Shown here: piece by piece, positions 1 to 10,723 of the stretch
Numbering within the stretch: the first letter of the stretch is position 1
How the letters are laid out: every line of letters begins with the position of its first letter
The notes under the pieces: model-generated
Databases searched by the model: none
What the model saw: the letters and a program-made list of their open reading frames with translations, nothing else
Told to the model about the DNA's origin: nothing
Position numbers and translations under genes: made by a program
DNA from: Pisolithus tinctorius
Taxonomy: Eukaryota; Basidiomycota; Agaricomycetes; Boletales; Pisolithaceae
Direction: 5' to 3'
NCBI GenBank assembly: GCA_024663395.1
Contig: JANFAH010000006.1
Location: 2,728,001-2,792,000, forward strand
DNA length: 64,000 bases

Positions 1-1310
1 AGAGCCATGACCAACTGCTTTGATCCATCTGCCAACACCTTGGATTCAATGATGATAGTTCACTCACTACACCATGATTAATGAAAAACATGCAAACATT
101 GGGACAATTTTGTGAGCCACTGTATGTCTATTCTTCCCTGGGGAAAATGACTATTTGTGATGGCGTACAACCAACATACAAGGATCTAACATGGCATATG
201 AAGAGAGACAAGGGACTGTCATTGTGAGGCTACAAGAGATGACAATGATGGTGCTGGATGCCGAGTGATGGCCATGCAAGATGGGAAGAGCCATTTGATG
301 GAGACAAGGTGTGAAGAGCACAGATGGAGAGCCTGACAGCTCACAGGTTCATTTTGATTTCAAAATGCTTTATTTACACCTTCATTATTCTAGGGAAAAT
401 GGCTATTTATGACAAGGTATGGGTGACATCCAGATGACTGTAATACAAGAAACAACAACAGCAACAAGACTTGACAATGATCAATGGATTTGCAAGGCAA
501 GATGTGCTGTTTGATGGGAATGGGGCATGAAAAGTGCAGATATTGAGCATTATGGCTCAAAGGTTTGTTTTGATTTTGGAATGCTTTACTTACATCTATT
601 CTACTCTAGGGAAAGATGGTACATGCAATGAAAAGCAACCACAATGCAAGACTCTATGACAAACTATGGTCAAAGATTGCCCTGAAGCATGACCAGAACA
701 GCAGCAGCAATTGGAGTAACAGCAATGATGATGTTTGACACAGACTGAAGGTCATGAGATGCAAGAATGGCCATCCCATGGACACAGAGTGTGATGGAGG
801 CTACCAAGGTCAAATGCTCAAGGTTTTGTTTTGATTCTAAGTAAGTTGTGCTCACATCTACCTTATTCTAGGGAAAATGAATATCCATGATGAACTGTGA
901 CCACAATAGAGGAGCTGATGATGGTCTACAATTGAAGGTCATGCAGGAGGGTGGCAAGACTAGTGAAACAACTATGGTTTGAGTTACAGCAGCAATCTTT
1001 GCATATATGAGATCTGTCAGGCATGCATATTGAGTGCAATGGCTCAAGTTTCTGTTTTTGTTTTGCAACTTTTTACTTACAACTACATCATTTTAGGGAA
1101 TGTGACTTTTTACAGGGAATCATATGGAAGCTACAACCACCCTGAGTGAAAGTGATGATGACAAGGATGATGGCAACAACAATGATTAGAGCACAAGTGA
1201 CAATGGCAAGGGCAGTGACAAAGACAGTGCTTGGCTTGGACTGAGGGCCACATGAGGCAAGAATGGCTGTCTGAAGGGAATGAGGCACAATGAAGGCCAC
1301 TGAGCTGCTA
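1..1310. repeat. Degenerate tandem array, unit about 215-262 bp
   Basis: About five diverged units follow each other. Each carries a T-rich block ending in a tag-gggaaa-like motif; the blocks end near 139, 393, 609, 871 and 1096, so spacings are about 254, 216, 262 and 225 bp. Blocks two to five look like a roughly 48-nt fungal intron on the plus strand (gtttgt/gttcat donor, ttactta or ctcac branch-like site, ctag acceptor). The spacers between blocks also resemble each other (gcaagaatggc-type core near 760 and 1257). No frame is open through a spacer, so I do not call a gene. The minus strand gives short hydrophobic frames at 670-855 and 1088-1378. CpG is almost absent. Function unknown; the array may extend beyond the left edge. 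Confidence 0.55.
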
Positions 1311-1416
1311 CCTATTTTTTGTCTCAGGGGTAGAACCTGAGCCCAAGGCCAGCATGGCCTCAGTGGTAGCTGCAGCACAAGCCTTGGCCTTTCTGGTCTG
1401 CTTGGGCAGATCCTGG

Positions 1417-1691
1417 TCTAGACCTTGCCTTGCTGTTACCACATGACTACCTTCTAGTATGTTCCACTCCACTATGATGTCACAGACCTCATGTATGCCT
1501 TGCTGTTATTGCATGTACCATAGTATAAGTATCATTGCTCAATCCCCAGACTAGCTCCAAGCTAGTTCATTTGGGTCTATGAGTCCTAAAGTCACCTGCT
1601 TCTAAAAGCTGCCTCCTCTTATCTTCTCCTTCTTCTTCTTTTGGTTCTTGGTGCAAGCCTATGACAAACCCTGTTGTTAGGTCTTGTCACA
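1417..1691 (+). mobile_element. 5'-truncated LTR, inverted relative to 2639-3031
   Basis: This stretch matches the reverse complement of the LTR at 2639-3031 over about 270 bp, through the shared ctagaccttgcc, agctagttcatttggg and ggttcttggtg segments, and ends in gtcttgtcaca. About 110 bp of the LTR 5' end are missing. It abuts the gag remnant directly. Because the two LTR copies face each other, they cannot be the LTR pair of a single unrearranged element. Divergence is mostly C/T and G/A. Confidence 0.75.
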
Positions 1692-2635
1692 TGAACTCCC
1701 TCCAGGAGTCCATCCACAATGGCTGATCATTGGGATCCTTGGCCCTGAGCAAGTCTGGCTCAAACCATTCTAAGGCCATGCCTTTGAGGTAGGACTGGGC
1801 AAAGATGACCTTGGCACAGTCAGTCCTGCAAGCCTGAGACCAGTCTTGGAAGTTTAGCTTGCACTGAATGAGGAAAGTGTGAAGCTTCTTGGGATCAGTA
1901 CCATCAAAGGTGTTGGGCTTGTGAAACTTGGTCCTGCTTGAGGACTCAGGACTAGTGCAGGTGTTGCAGGCCAGTAGCTTGATGGCCTTTGCAAGGCTGT
2001 CAAAGACCACAACTGTGGGCTCAGTGTCTGGGTCTGGGAAGTCTGGTTTGTCCTCCAGATCATCCTCATCTGGATTGTCATCACTGGGGCTATTGCTGGG
2101 GTCATCATTATCAGGATTGTTGTTGTCACCATCATCCAGCCCATCATCCCTGGGATCATCATCAGGGATGGGGGCAGCAGGGTGACATTGGGTGGGAGTG
2201 TTGGAAGTTCAGACTGAAAAGCCCCTGAAAGGACTAACAGGGTAGGGAGAGTGCCTAGTGGTACCTAAGGCAGCCAGTGCAGCCTTGCAGCAAGTCCCAC
2301 TGGCTGAAGCCAATTCAGGGTTGGTGGCAGTGCAGCCACAGGGAGGTTGAAAACAAGTCTTTGTTGCCATGATCTATTAGACCCACACAAGTGGTGAGTC
2401 TGAAATACTGTCAAGTCTGGGGTGTCCAGGTCCAAGACCAGACCAGAGACCAAAGTGGGTGCAAGGCTGAGGGGTTGGGATCAGATGGGAGCTGAGGTGC
2501 AGAGGGGAGGACTGGTTGGACTTAGTGACTGAGGACACAGTGCTATTCCCTTGTGTGGGTCACAGTCTGAGTCTGAGGCTGAGGCAGGGTTATCAGAGTA
2601 GACTTAGTTGGTTTCAGACTGAAGAGATACAGGCC
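1692..2635 (-). pseudogene. Ty3/gypsy gag remnant
   Basis: The open part at 1692-2010 encodes a retrotransposon Gag segment. It contains PNTFDGTDPKKLHTFLIQCK and AQSYLKGMALEWFEPDLL, which align with the gypsy-A gag in this window (for example 53760-53930). Upstream, 2011-2635 holds an Asp/Pro-rich leader broken into several frames. No CCHC knuckle or pol follows; the sequence stops at an inverted LTR. With the minus-strand LTR at 2639-3031 this forms a 5' LTR-leader-gag fragment. It is CpG-poor and decayed. It may belong to the gypsy-E family, but no gypsy-E gag or LTR is visible to test that. Confidence 0.8.
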
Positions 2636-2638
2636 GAG

Positions 2639-3031
2639 TGTGACGAGACCTAAACAACAGGGTTTGTTGTAGGCTCACACCAAGAACCAACAAAGAGAAG
2701 AAAGAGGAAGAAGAGGAGACGGCTTAGAAGCAGGCAGATTTAGGACTCAAAGACCCAAATGAACTAGCTTAGAGCTAGTTGGGCGATTGAGTGACGGTAC
2801 TTATACTACAGTACATGAGGTAACAGTGAGGCGTACATGAGGTCCATGACATCATAGTGATGTCATGATGATATCATAGCGGAGCGGAATGTACTAGAAG
2901 GGGTGAACATGGTAGAGGCAAGGCAAGGTCTAGGCCAGAGACCGGACCGAGATCAAGAGATAAGATAAGATGAAAAGATTAGATAAGAGAAAAAGAAAGG
3001 GGGAGAAAGGAAAAGAGTATGTATCGTAACA
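2639..3031 (-). mobile_element. LTR of the gag fragment, minus orientation
   Basis: Read on the minus strand it starts TGTTACGATAC and ends GTCTCGTCACA, giving standard TG...CA ends and a length of 393 bp. It carries a TATA-like GTATAAGTAC element (minus strand) and a short perfect inverted repeat (tgacatca/tgatgtca) near 2850. The gag remnant lies downstream in the same orientation, so this is its 5' LTR. Confidence 0.7.
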
Positions 3032-3332
3032 CTGAGTAGCTACAAGTTTATATACTAGAGATGGACTATAGTATGGAGACTGGTAATGCCAGTCTCACAA
3101 GGATTGCTAAGATGATTGGTAAGAACAGTATTAGTAATATATGACAAAGACAACTGGAGACCAGGACAGGGATGAGGGTGGGCTGGGGACAGGGCTGAGC
3201 AAGGCTCAACCAAAGTGACATGCACTGCAAAGCAGTGCTAACTGTGCTAGACCTACTGGGGGTAAGAGATTGGCAAAGCCAAGGCCAGACTGGATGAGTG
3301 TGAGGCCAAGTCTGGCCAGGGTCAAGACACAG
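3032..3332. other. Non-coding, no feature seen
   Basis: CpG-poor sequence with a short gtaagaacagtattag stretch and no open frame with recognisable content. Probably decayed transposon sequence between the LTR and the DIRS-like fragment. Confidence 0.4.
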
Positions 3333-4071
3333 CTATGACAGCATGGCTTGGAGCACTGTTAGGTAAGCAGTTCCTCCTGGTATTACCAGTGCTGCATGAG
3401 AGAGGTGTCTGTGTAGTTTTTGTACCTCTTCCTTTTTCTTTTGTAGCCACTCATTTATGGAGTTGATGTACTTTTCTTTCTTTCCTTCTGTAAGTCCTAC
3501 CATTTTGTTTCTGAGGTTCCAAGTGAAACCCATGAAAACTGGCAACTGTGAGAATGGTACATCTTTGGAGAGTTCCCAAGAAATGCTGATTGGTTGGTGA
3601 TGACATTGATGTGTTTGAAGGAGTAGGCATATGGATTTCTGTGTGATGAACCATTTTCTTGATCTTTGAGACTTTGTATTGGGAACTGGCAGTCTTCTGT
3701 GAACTCTTTGTGTTCTCCATTCACTAGGAGAGCTCCTTTGTACCAAACTCAACCCCCATCTATTTTTGTGCCACCATTCTGTGTGATTAGGGTGGCTTTG
3801 TGTCTTCAGGTGAGGTTGTAATCAGCTATCTCAGACTTAGGGAGCCATATGAAAAGATGGTCATTGACCCAGGGAATCATGGGGCCAATCCCATTTCTCT
3901 CATGATGTCCAGACCTGCATCTCTGACTCCTCCATAGATGCCTGCCAAGGGTCCATATCCAAAGCACAGGGCTGTGTCTACTGCAAAGGTTGGTGGGTCA
4001 GTTGTGAGATGCACTACCAGGCCTGGCCATTGGGATGGGTGTATGGGGATGGTTCTGCAAGCTTCAGCCAC
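3333..4071 (-). pseudogene. DIRS-like reverse transcriptase fragment
   Basis: Two minus-strand frames together cover an RT of the kind found with tyrosine-recombinase (DIRS-like) elements in agaricomycetes. 3877-4071 has the upstream RT block AEACRTIPIHPSQWPGLVVH followed by a GYGPLAGIYGGVRDAG region. After a frameshift comes WVNDHLF, at the position where this family has a catalytic WVDDH-type motif. 3333-3752 contains GFTWNLRNKMVGL and the EEVQKLHRHLSHAALVIPGG connection/RNase H-proximal segment. The second catalytic-type residue is Asn (3863-3865), compatible with a CpG transition of an Asp codon. The fragment is dead. The associated gag-like part is probably at 14796-16505, separated by the copia-1 insertion. 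Confidence 0.7.
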
Positions 4072-4080
4072 ATCTCTAGT

Positions 4081-4536
4081 TGCTCCTTGATATCCTGGGG
4101 GGAGTGAAGCAATCAGTGCACATGCTGTGAGGAAAGTTCCCCAGGTTCAGGGAAAGGAGGGTGGAGTCAACTTGCAAGTTGATTGAAGTAGCAGCACCAT
4201 GTCTAGTTACAATAGGGTAAGACAGGTTCTGTATTAGGTGGTACTTTCCCAGTTTACTGGGTTTTACTTAAGGGGGAGGACTGGAATGGGCCTATGTATC
4301 ATCCTTTGGTGAACTCCTTACTGATTATCTCCTGGAATATGTGGTGATGCTGGTTGATGGACAGGTTGTTTGGTGGTGTGAATGTGCTGGGTATATTAGG
4401 TATGCAAATGTGAAATCCATGGATTAATTGGTCAACTAGAGACAGGTATCTTGAAGTGAGATTGGAGCATGCTAATAGATCTTTCCAGGCTTGGTGTCAA
4501 GTATGGGTTTACCCTCAGGTGACTGGGCTTCAAGAC
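4081..4536. other. Non-coding spacer of the decayed DIRS-like element
   Basis: No open frame with recognisable content. Sequence is CpG-poor and probably lies upstream of the RT fragment within the same decayed element. Confidence 0.35.
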
Positions 4537-4660
4537 TGGGAGACAGGGGCTAAGTCTGAGTGACCAAAGTCAAGGCCAGGAGACAGGGGCCAAGTCTGGT
4601 TGGACCGGAGTTGAGGCCGGAGGACAGGGGCTAATTCCGGAGGACCAGAATTAAGGCTGG
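4537..4660. repeat. 40-bp tandem repeat, about three copies
   Basis: The motif agacaggggc...aagtc...ggcc recurs with a 40-bp period: the agacaggggc core starts at 4541 and 4581, and a variant (ggacaggggc) at about 4622. The third copy is more diverged. Confidence 0.7.
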
Positions 4661-5240
4661 GACCATGGGAAACTGACTGGTCTTGGAGTGCACACAAGGG
4701 GAAGCCAGTCCAGGGTTGGATCCACCTCCCTTGGTCTCAGCTTATGTGCTGTACCCTTATGCAAGCTGGGGAGAGGTCCAGGACAGGGGCTGGGGATAGC
4801 CTAAGGCTTGGCCTTAGCTATAGAGTAGTCTCGGGGTGTAGTACAGGAGTTGAGGGTAATACTTAATTGATATTCTGACTGAGGTGCTATGAAGTATGTA
4901 CAGGGGTTAAATACATGAGGCTGGTCTGGGGTAATGAACATGAAGCTGGACTTGTGAATAAGCTATTAGTGAGATGATTAGCAAGATGAGGATAGCCATA
5001 GTGGCTATGCAGAGGCTAATAGCCAAAGTCTGGGTGACCAGCATAACCAGGGTCAGACACAGGATTTGTACAGTAAGCAGAGTTAGACAAAAGGACGAGA
5101 CTAAATATAGCACAAACAAAGGGAAACAGACCAGAGTTATGTCTGGGTGACCCAGACATGGACCTGGGAGGACTGGGGTGGAGCAGCACAAGGCTGGAAG
5201 GCTGGAATGGACCAGAGATAGGGGTAAAAGACTGGACTTG
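4661..5240. other. Unassigned sequence with one hydrophobic minus-strand frame
   Basis: A 94-residue minus-strand frame (4907-5191) is strongly hydrophobic (LILLIISLIAYSQ and similar stretches), but it lacks a recognisable family, a supporting partner exon or a conserved copy elsewhere. Low-complexity CpG-depleted sequence readily gives such frames, so I do not call it a gene. Confidence 0.3.
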
Positions 5241-5320
5241 AATTACTTAGGCCTGAGTTGGGTTATCTAGGACTGGGTTGTGTTTTCTAGGCTGGAGTTA
5301 GGTTCCCTAGGCCAGACTAG
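5241..5320. repeat. 20-bp tandem repeat, four copies
   Basis: The core ctagg / ttagg recurs at an exact 20-bp spacing (tag at 5248, 5268, 5288 and 5308), embedded in a degenerate unit of the form ggtt-nnctag-gnctggagtt. Sequence on either side (gactggagataggggct) resembles the 40-bp repeat at 4537-4660. Confidence 0.7.
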
Positions 5321-5430
5321 GACCGGACTTGACTGGAGATAGGGGCTAGGGGTCCAGACTGGACTGGGATTGAGTCTGAGAGTCATGGATATGACACTTG
5401 GGGGCAGTAGGGGGTGCATGCGATTCCATG

Positions 5431-5628
5431 TTATTGTTCTTCAAGCAGGTTGATGGCTGGGGTGGTCTTGTGTGCCATGCTTTGGGTTGCCACAGCCTGA
5501 GCATTCATGACAATGGAGTTTGCTTGTGCAGCCCTGGGGGTGTTGGAGATCCCAGCAGAGGACTTGGCCATTCTTGTTGACAAGGTGTCCTTGTTGGTCT
5601 CACATGCAGTATGCTGGCACTGATTTAT
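5431..5628 (-). pseudogene. Gag-like remnant of the DIRS-like element, distal part
   Basis: Minus-strand frame rich in Ala, Ser, Thr and Gln that runs into the left end of copia-1. Removing copia-1 and one copy of its cccag duplication joins this frame to the minus-strand sequence at 14796. It is therefore the continuation of the gag-like remnant on the other side of the insertion. No domain is recognisable in this part. Confidence 0.4.
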
Positions 5629-5633
5629 CCCAG
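5629..5633. repeat. Target-site duplication of copia-1, left copy (cccag)
   Basis: The five bases before the 5' LTR are identical to the five bases after the 3' LTR (14791-14795). This shows a single integration event and no rearrangement at the element ends. Confidence 0.95.
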
Positions 5634-5841
5634 TGTTGTATATTCTGTCCTTCATGTTATACTTCTATCTGCATCCCACTTAGTATTATGGTATGCAATT
5701 AGCCATATTACATAATCACGTTCATTTTCATACTCAAGTAGCATACTCACACCTCAGTTGGCTACTTAACCCAACTGAGGTGAGCACTTTCTACATCCTG
5801 TCTTTACACTCAGCTAATAGCCCTGTAGTGTATATTCTACA
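5634..5841 (+). repeat. copia-1 5' LTR
   Basis: 208 bp, TGTTGTATATTC...TATATTCTACA, with TG/CA ends. It is near-identical to 14583-14790; most differences are transitions (for example cacgtt here and catgtt there). It contains the inverted pair cctcagttgg/ccaactgagg near 5755-5780. Confidence 0.95.
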
Positions 5842-5855
5842 GGTTATGAGCCCTG
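5842..5855 (+). promoter_or_regulatory. copia-1 primer binding site (initiator-tRNA anticodon arm)
   Basis: ggttatgagccctg starts immediately after the 5' LTR and is complementary to the anticodon stem-loop of eukaryotic initiator tRNA-Met (CAGGGCUCAUAACC). Drosophila copia is known to prime from an internally cleaved initiator tRNA at this position. Copia-D in this window has the same site (51013-51025). Confidence 0.85.
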
Positions 5856-5884
5856 TTGCTCACTAACTGGGAACTTGTAGCAAC

Positions 5885-8377
5885 ATGTCATTCACATCCA
5901 AGCTTGGAGACAATTTCCTTAAGGTCCCAAAGCTCTCAGCAGATGGAGAGAACTGGGTAACATACAAGGACAGGCTAATGTGGTCTTTGGACACTCATGG
6001 GCTGCTCAGGTACATAGATGGTACTGAGACAATGCCAGTCGACCCCAAGACACTACCAAACCAGAGCAAGAGCTGGATACCTATCTCTGCAGAGGAGAAA
6101 AAGGAAGTGACAAACTACCAAGCTACTCTAAAAGAATGGAGGCTTGGCCAAGCCATCATCAAGCAACAAATCACCGGCACAATCCCCAACATGCTGTTCA
6201 TCCAAATAAAGAGTCTCACTACTGCACTCAACATCTGGACATACCTATCCAACCTCTTTGAGAAGTGCTCTTGTGTTGTATCGGTTGAACTGCTGAAGAA
6301 GCTCCAAACTATAAAATGCATGGAGAAAGGAAATGTCAGGGAACACTTTGACAAAATGCAGCAAATACATGAACAACTTGCCTCAATGGGCCAAGCCCCA
6401 ACAGACAAAAGCTATATGGCTATGGTCATGACATCCCTTCCAAATTCTTATGACTCTGTTGTTGGAGCAATGTCTGCACTTGCAAAAGTGTCCACCTCCA
6501 CTACCCTAACCACTGCGACTCTCATGGATGCAGTACAAGATGAGTACAACTGTCATGCCACAAAGCAGAAGAAGTCTAGTGATGCAGACAATGCAGCATA
6601 CTCAGCTGGAGGAAAGCAGAAGAAGTTCACTGGAACTTGCTACAAATGTGGGAAACATGGGCACTGAGCTCACGAATGCAGGTCAAGTGGGGATGACTCA
6701 CAAAGTGGAGGGAAGGCTCCGAACAAAGGGAAACAAAAAGAGTGCGCAGTGGTGGCCAAGGATGACAGCAGCAGTGACCCAGATGGGGTATGGCTTGCAC
6801 ATATCAATGACAGCTATGAAGCTGAGGTCAACAAAGCTCAACCATCCCCAGAGACATTTGCTACTAGTGCGCACATGAGACCACCAAACTACACTACTCT
6901 ATATGACTCTGGAGCCTCTCATCACATGTCATCATACAAGGAAAACTTTGTCAACTATAAGCCCATTACTGCCAAACCCATTACTGCAGCAGACAAATGA
7001 ACCTTTGAAGCCATTGGAAAAGGAGATGTGTACATATCCCTACCAAATGGCAACTCGCCAACTCATATCCTCTTGAAGGATGTCCTTCATACACCTAAGA
7101 TCAGCATGACCCTGGTATCCATTAGCTGCCTGGATGCAAATGGATATGCCATACTCTTCTGTGACTCATGCTGCAAGATCTTTAATGGACAAAAGAAACT
7201 CCTTGGGGAAGTACCAGTCAGCAGCGGCCTCTATACAACCAAAGCCATGCAGAAGGTTTATGCTGGCTTGGCAAACTCGAGAGTAACCCTTACCATGGAA
7301 GATATCCACACATGGCTCAGCCATATATCACCAGACACTATTAAACAAATGCTAAAGGACAGCATTGTAACCAGAATAAGCCTAGACCCTTCCCATGCAA
7401 CAATTGAATCTTGTGATGCATGTGAGTATGCCAAGGCAACCTGAAAACCCATAGGAAACATCCGAGACCCCCCATGCCAAGACAAGGTTGGTGATGAAAT
7501 CCATATGGACTTATGGGGACCATCCCCTGTCCAAATGAATGCAAGGAGTCAGTATTTTGTGTCATACACTGATGACCATACTCACTTTACAAGCCTGTAT
7601 CTCCTGAAGTCAAAGGACGAAACCTTCAAGTCCTACCAGAAGTATGAAGCCTGGCTGCTGATGCAGATCAACATGAAGGTTAAAAGGCTTCGCTTGGACC
7701 AGGGTGGGGAATTCCTAAGCAAAGAGTTTTCATGTCATCTTGGGCTGAAAGGAACAGAGAGAAAGCTCACAGTGCATGATACACCACAGCATAATGGTGT
7801 TGCTGAAAGGCTGAACCACACACTTGTCGAACATGTACATGCCATGCTAAATGCAAGTGGCCTCCCAAAGTCACTATGGGGAGAAGCCATAATGCACATG
7901 AACTGGTTAAAGAACCAAACCTCCACCCATGCACTTGACAAAAAGACACCCTATGAAATGCTGTATAAAAAGAAACCAGATCTATCTAATCTACTGATCT
8001 GGGGCTGCCATATCAAGGTCCACACAGATGATGGTTCGAAACTGGACATGTGCATGAAGGATGGTCGCTGGGTGGGCTTCGATAAGGACACAAATGCACA
8101 CAGAATTTATTTCGAGGACTCACAATGTGTGGGTGTTGAACAAAATGTCCGATTCAGCTCACAGGAGGTCACCATTCCTATTGGCATGCAGCTTGAGGGG
8201 GAGAAATACATCACAGATGATGAGGGAGAATCATCCACCCTGCACATAGCTGGTAAAAACAATCAGCATGCCATATGAACCACAGAAAGCGCACCTACAA
8301 CACCAAGTACTCCCATTGACCACCTTGGACCAAGGTTCGAACCTGCAGCACCCACCCATTGCTCTGGTCACACACAC
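5885..8377 (+). pseudogene. copia-1 Gag-Pol polyprotein, part 1 (Gag, knuckle, protease, integrase)
   Basis: The start ATG at 5885 lies 43 nt after the LTR. The frame carries Gag (ENWVTYKDRLMWSLDTHG near the N-terminus), a CCHC knuckle CYKCGKHGH-[stop]-AHEC at 6635-6680, an aspartic protease DSGASHH near 6905, a GAG-pre-integrase region (SHISPDTIKQML), and an integrase core with LWGP (7511), a LDQGGEF block and GVAERLN near 7800. In-frame TGA stops lie at 6665, 6998, 7442 and 8276. Each is explained by CGA (Arg) changed at its CpG, including the knuckle residue. The frame is interrupted at 8378 by LTR-B and resumes at 10947. The copia order and motifs are certain; the copy is not translatable as it stands. 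Confidence 0.92.
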
Positions 8378-9229
8378 TGTGAGTCAAAGTGTGGAAAGGT
8401 GGTGAAAACCAACCAAAACCAACACAAAAGACAAATGTAGAGTGAGTGGTGGTGTGCCTCCGCGGAACCTGGAGTGCAGAAACCTAAGAGGGGGAAACTT
8501 TCAATGGCAGGTGCTCCTAGCACAAGTCGACAATGAGTTACGCAGGAGAAGACAAGCAAGTGATGATTGGATGGGGGATGCTGAACAGAGTGAAGGTGTT
8601 CAGCCAAAAGGACTTGGGATGAAGGACTTTGATAAGATGTGCTCCTGGCGCAAGTTGATGATGAGTTATGCAGGAGTGGATGGATGACTAAACAAGAGGT
8701 TGCTGACTAAGCACTGATGATACTGCTGATGATGAATAGAGGTAGATAGACCCTTGATGGAGCCTCAACTACCAATGATATAAATGAAGACAGATAGACT
8801 CTTCTGAATGAGCCTCAACTGTCGATGACAAGATATGCTGAGCTGAGCTGACTTCTGATTGCTTTTGGTAGCCAAGTACATGGGGGTTTATATACTATGG
8901 GGGGAGCACAGCTTGTGACAAACAAGGCACAAACAATTGGTAAGTAATGAGTAAGGACTGAGTAATCATGATGAGTAAGTGAGAAATGATAAGTAAGCAA
9001 GCACAGAGGATTGGTAAGTATTGGCAATGAACAAGTCAGGGATAGTCAAAACATCACAAAATGAGTCAAACAGAATCAGAAACTGAGTAAGCGCTGTGAG
9101 TCAAAGTGTGGAAAGCTGGTGTAAACCAAACAAATCCAACACCAAAGACAAATACGAGCAAGTGGTGGTTTACCTCCGCGGAACCTGGAGGGCAGAGAAA
9201 CCTGATGTGGGGGGGAGGGACTTCAAGTA

Positions 9230-9402
9230 GAGTGCTCCTGGCACAAGTCATTGACGAGTTATGCAGGAGTAGATAAGCAAGTGATGACTAGATGGGGGAT
9301 GCTGAATAGAGTGAAGGTATTCAGCCGAAAGTACTCTGGCATGATGGTCTTTTGGATGTGCTCCTGGCACAAGTCGATGACGAGTTACGCAGGAGTGGAT
9401 GG
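9230..9402 (-). repeat. Paired stem-loop motif in LTR-B R/U5
   Basis: Two copies of a roughly 40-nt motif, tgctcctggcacaagtc...gagtta(t/c)gcaggag, lie at about 9232-9272 and 9359-9400. The ends ctcctg/caggag are complementary. Between them gctgaa...ttcagc forms another small stem. A related third motif with a perfect actcgt/acgagt-type palindrome lies near the other LTR end (10865-10905). All LTR-B copies in the window keep this arrangement. Confidence 0.65.
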
Positions 9403-9610
9403 ATGACTAAGCAAACTTGCTGACTAAGTGTGGGGATAAAGCTTCAGATGAAATGATGGAGGCAGATAGACTCTTCCGAATGAGCCTCAACTACCAAGTA
9501 TACAAATGATGACAGATAGACCCCTTTGTGGAGCCTCAACTGTTGATGATGAGATATGCTGAGCTGACTGCTGGGCTGCTTCTGATTTTGTTTTTTGTAG
9601 CTAAGTACAT

Positions 9611-9623
9611 GGGGGTTTATATA
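9611..9623 (-). promoter_or_regulatory. LTR-B TATA box (minus strand)
   Basis: Minus-strand TATATAAACCCCC lies downstream of the 220-residue U3 frame and about 520 bp before the LTR 3' end. The same TATATAAA is kept in every LTR-B copy (for example 13793-13800), so it is the likely Pol II promoter of gypsy-B. Confidence 0.7.
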
Positions 9624-10060
9624 CTGTGGGGGGAGCATAGCTTGTGACAAACAAGGCACAAACACTTGGTAAGTAATGAGTAAGGACTGAGTAATCATGA
9701 TGAGTAAGCAAGAAATGAAAAGTAAGCAAGCAAAGAAGATTGGTAAGTATTGGCAATAAACGAGTCAGGGATAGTCAAAATATCACAAAATGAGTCAAAT
9801 AGAATCAGAAACTGAGTAAGTGCACTGATATCACATTAGGGGGTGGCGATGCAAGTTAGATCTCAGCAGAGACATCTCTAGATCCAAAGACAGCATGACA
9901 GATGGACGGTGTTTCCAGATAGGGAAGTATTAATTCCAGAATTGAAGGGCATGAGTCAGGTGTCAAAGGGGGCTAGGGCGTTGGGGGTCTGTGGGGCAAT
10001 GAGAACATACATGATCGTGTCTCCCACCCTTCCATCCTCTCCGCGAAGTTAACAAAAACT

Positions 10061-10723
10061 TCATGAACAGGGCTCTGATGGAGGAGGAGGAGAAGGGGGG
10101 ATGTCTTCTGCTGGATCTTGCAGTAGGAAGGCAAGATGCATGTCATACTCATCATGAATGCAATCAGGGAGGCTGGAGGACAGTAGACTATACTGCAGCT
10201 GTTGCAATGCGGGAAGAATGATGGATGAGACTGGAATAAAGATGGTGCAGGGAGCAGGGAGGAACAATCCATATGCTTCATCAAGAGGGGAGACTGAAAT
10301 GACCACATAAGACCTTTCTAACTGAGTGACAGACCTGAGGCGACCAAAGAACATCCTTCTGGAAGTCATACTGACAAGGAGAACATGCTGACCAAGCTGC
10401 ATGGGATGGGATGGGGCTGACAATGATGGGATGAACCAGGGGGCTTCAGGACAGAAGCTGGTGGGAACGCCTGGCAGATATATGTAGCCATTGTCTCTGG
10501 CAAATGAGACAAGTGAGATGATCGATGAAGAGGTGGCCATGATTGATGGACTTAGCGAAATGAGCATCTGATGGATGGAGTGCTGTAGAAATGCGCAGGG
10601 TGCAAGGATCCTCTCCAATTTGGAAGGAAGAATTGTGGGGCTGAGCACTTTAAGCATGTGTGGGAACGGAGTTGATATCTTTGGAAATGGTGGAGATACA
10701 ACAAAAACTGGAATGCCATACAT
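10061..10723 (-). CDS. Uncharacterised ORF inside the U3 region of LTR-B, copy 1
   Basis: Starts at ATG 10723 and encodes 220 residues. It lies in the same orientation as the LTR, upstream of the TATA box, so it sits wholly within U3. I recognise no domain. The protein is rich in Pro, Ser and Leu and moderately hydrophobic, with short segments such as PPFPKISTPFP, ISLVSFARDNGYIYLPGVP and SPLDEAYGLFLPAP, and a proline-rich C-terminus PPSPPPPSEP. It is uninterrupted although copia-1 around it is full of stops, and a second copy at 12696-13355 is also intact. A second frame (9973-10308) overlaps its 3' end and continues with VHEVFVNFAERMEGWET, so a frameshift or splice might extend the product. 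Function unknown; an LTR-encoded accessory gene is one possibility and fortuitous openness is another. Confidence 0.5.
   Translation of the reverse strand: MYGIPVFVVSPPFPKISTPFPHMLKVLSPTILPSKLERILAPCAFLQHSIHQMLISLSPSIMATSSSIISLVSFARDNGYIYLPGVPTSFCPEAPWFIPSLSAPSHPMQLGQHVLLVSMTSRRMFFGRLRSVTQLERSYVVISVSPLDEAYGLFLPAPCTIFIPVSSIILPALQQLQYSLLSSSLPDCIHDEYDMHLAFLLQDPAEDIPPSPPPPSEPCS

Noticed and set aside
4907..5191. Hydrophobic 94-residue minus-strand frame as a membrane protein gene
   Set aside because: No homologous copy, no splice partner, and CpG-depleted TG/CA-rich sequence readily produces Leu/Ile/Val-rich frames.
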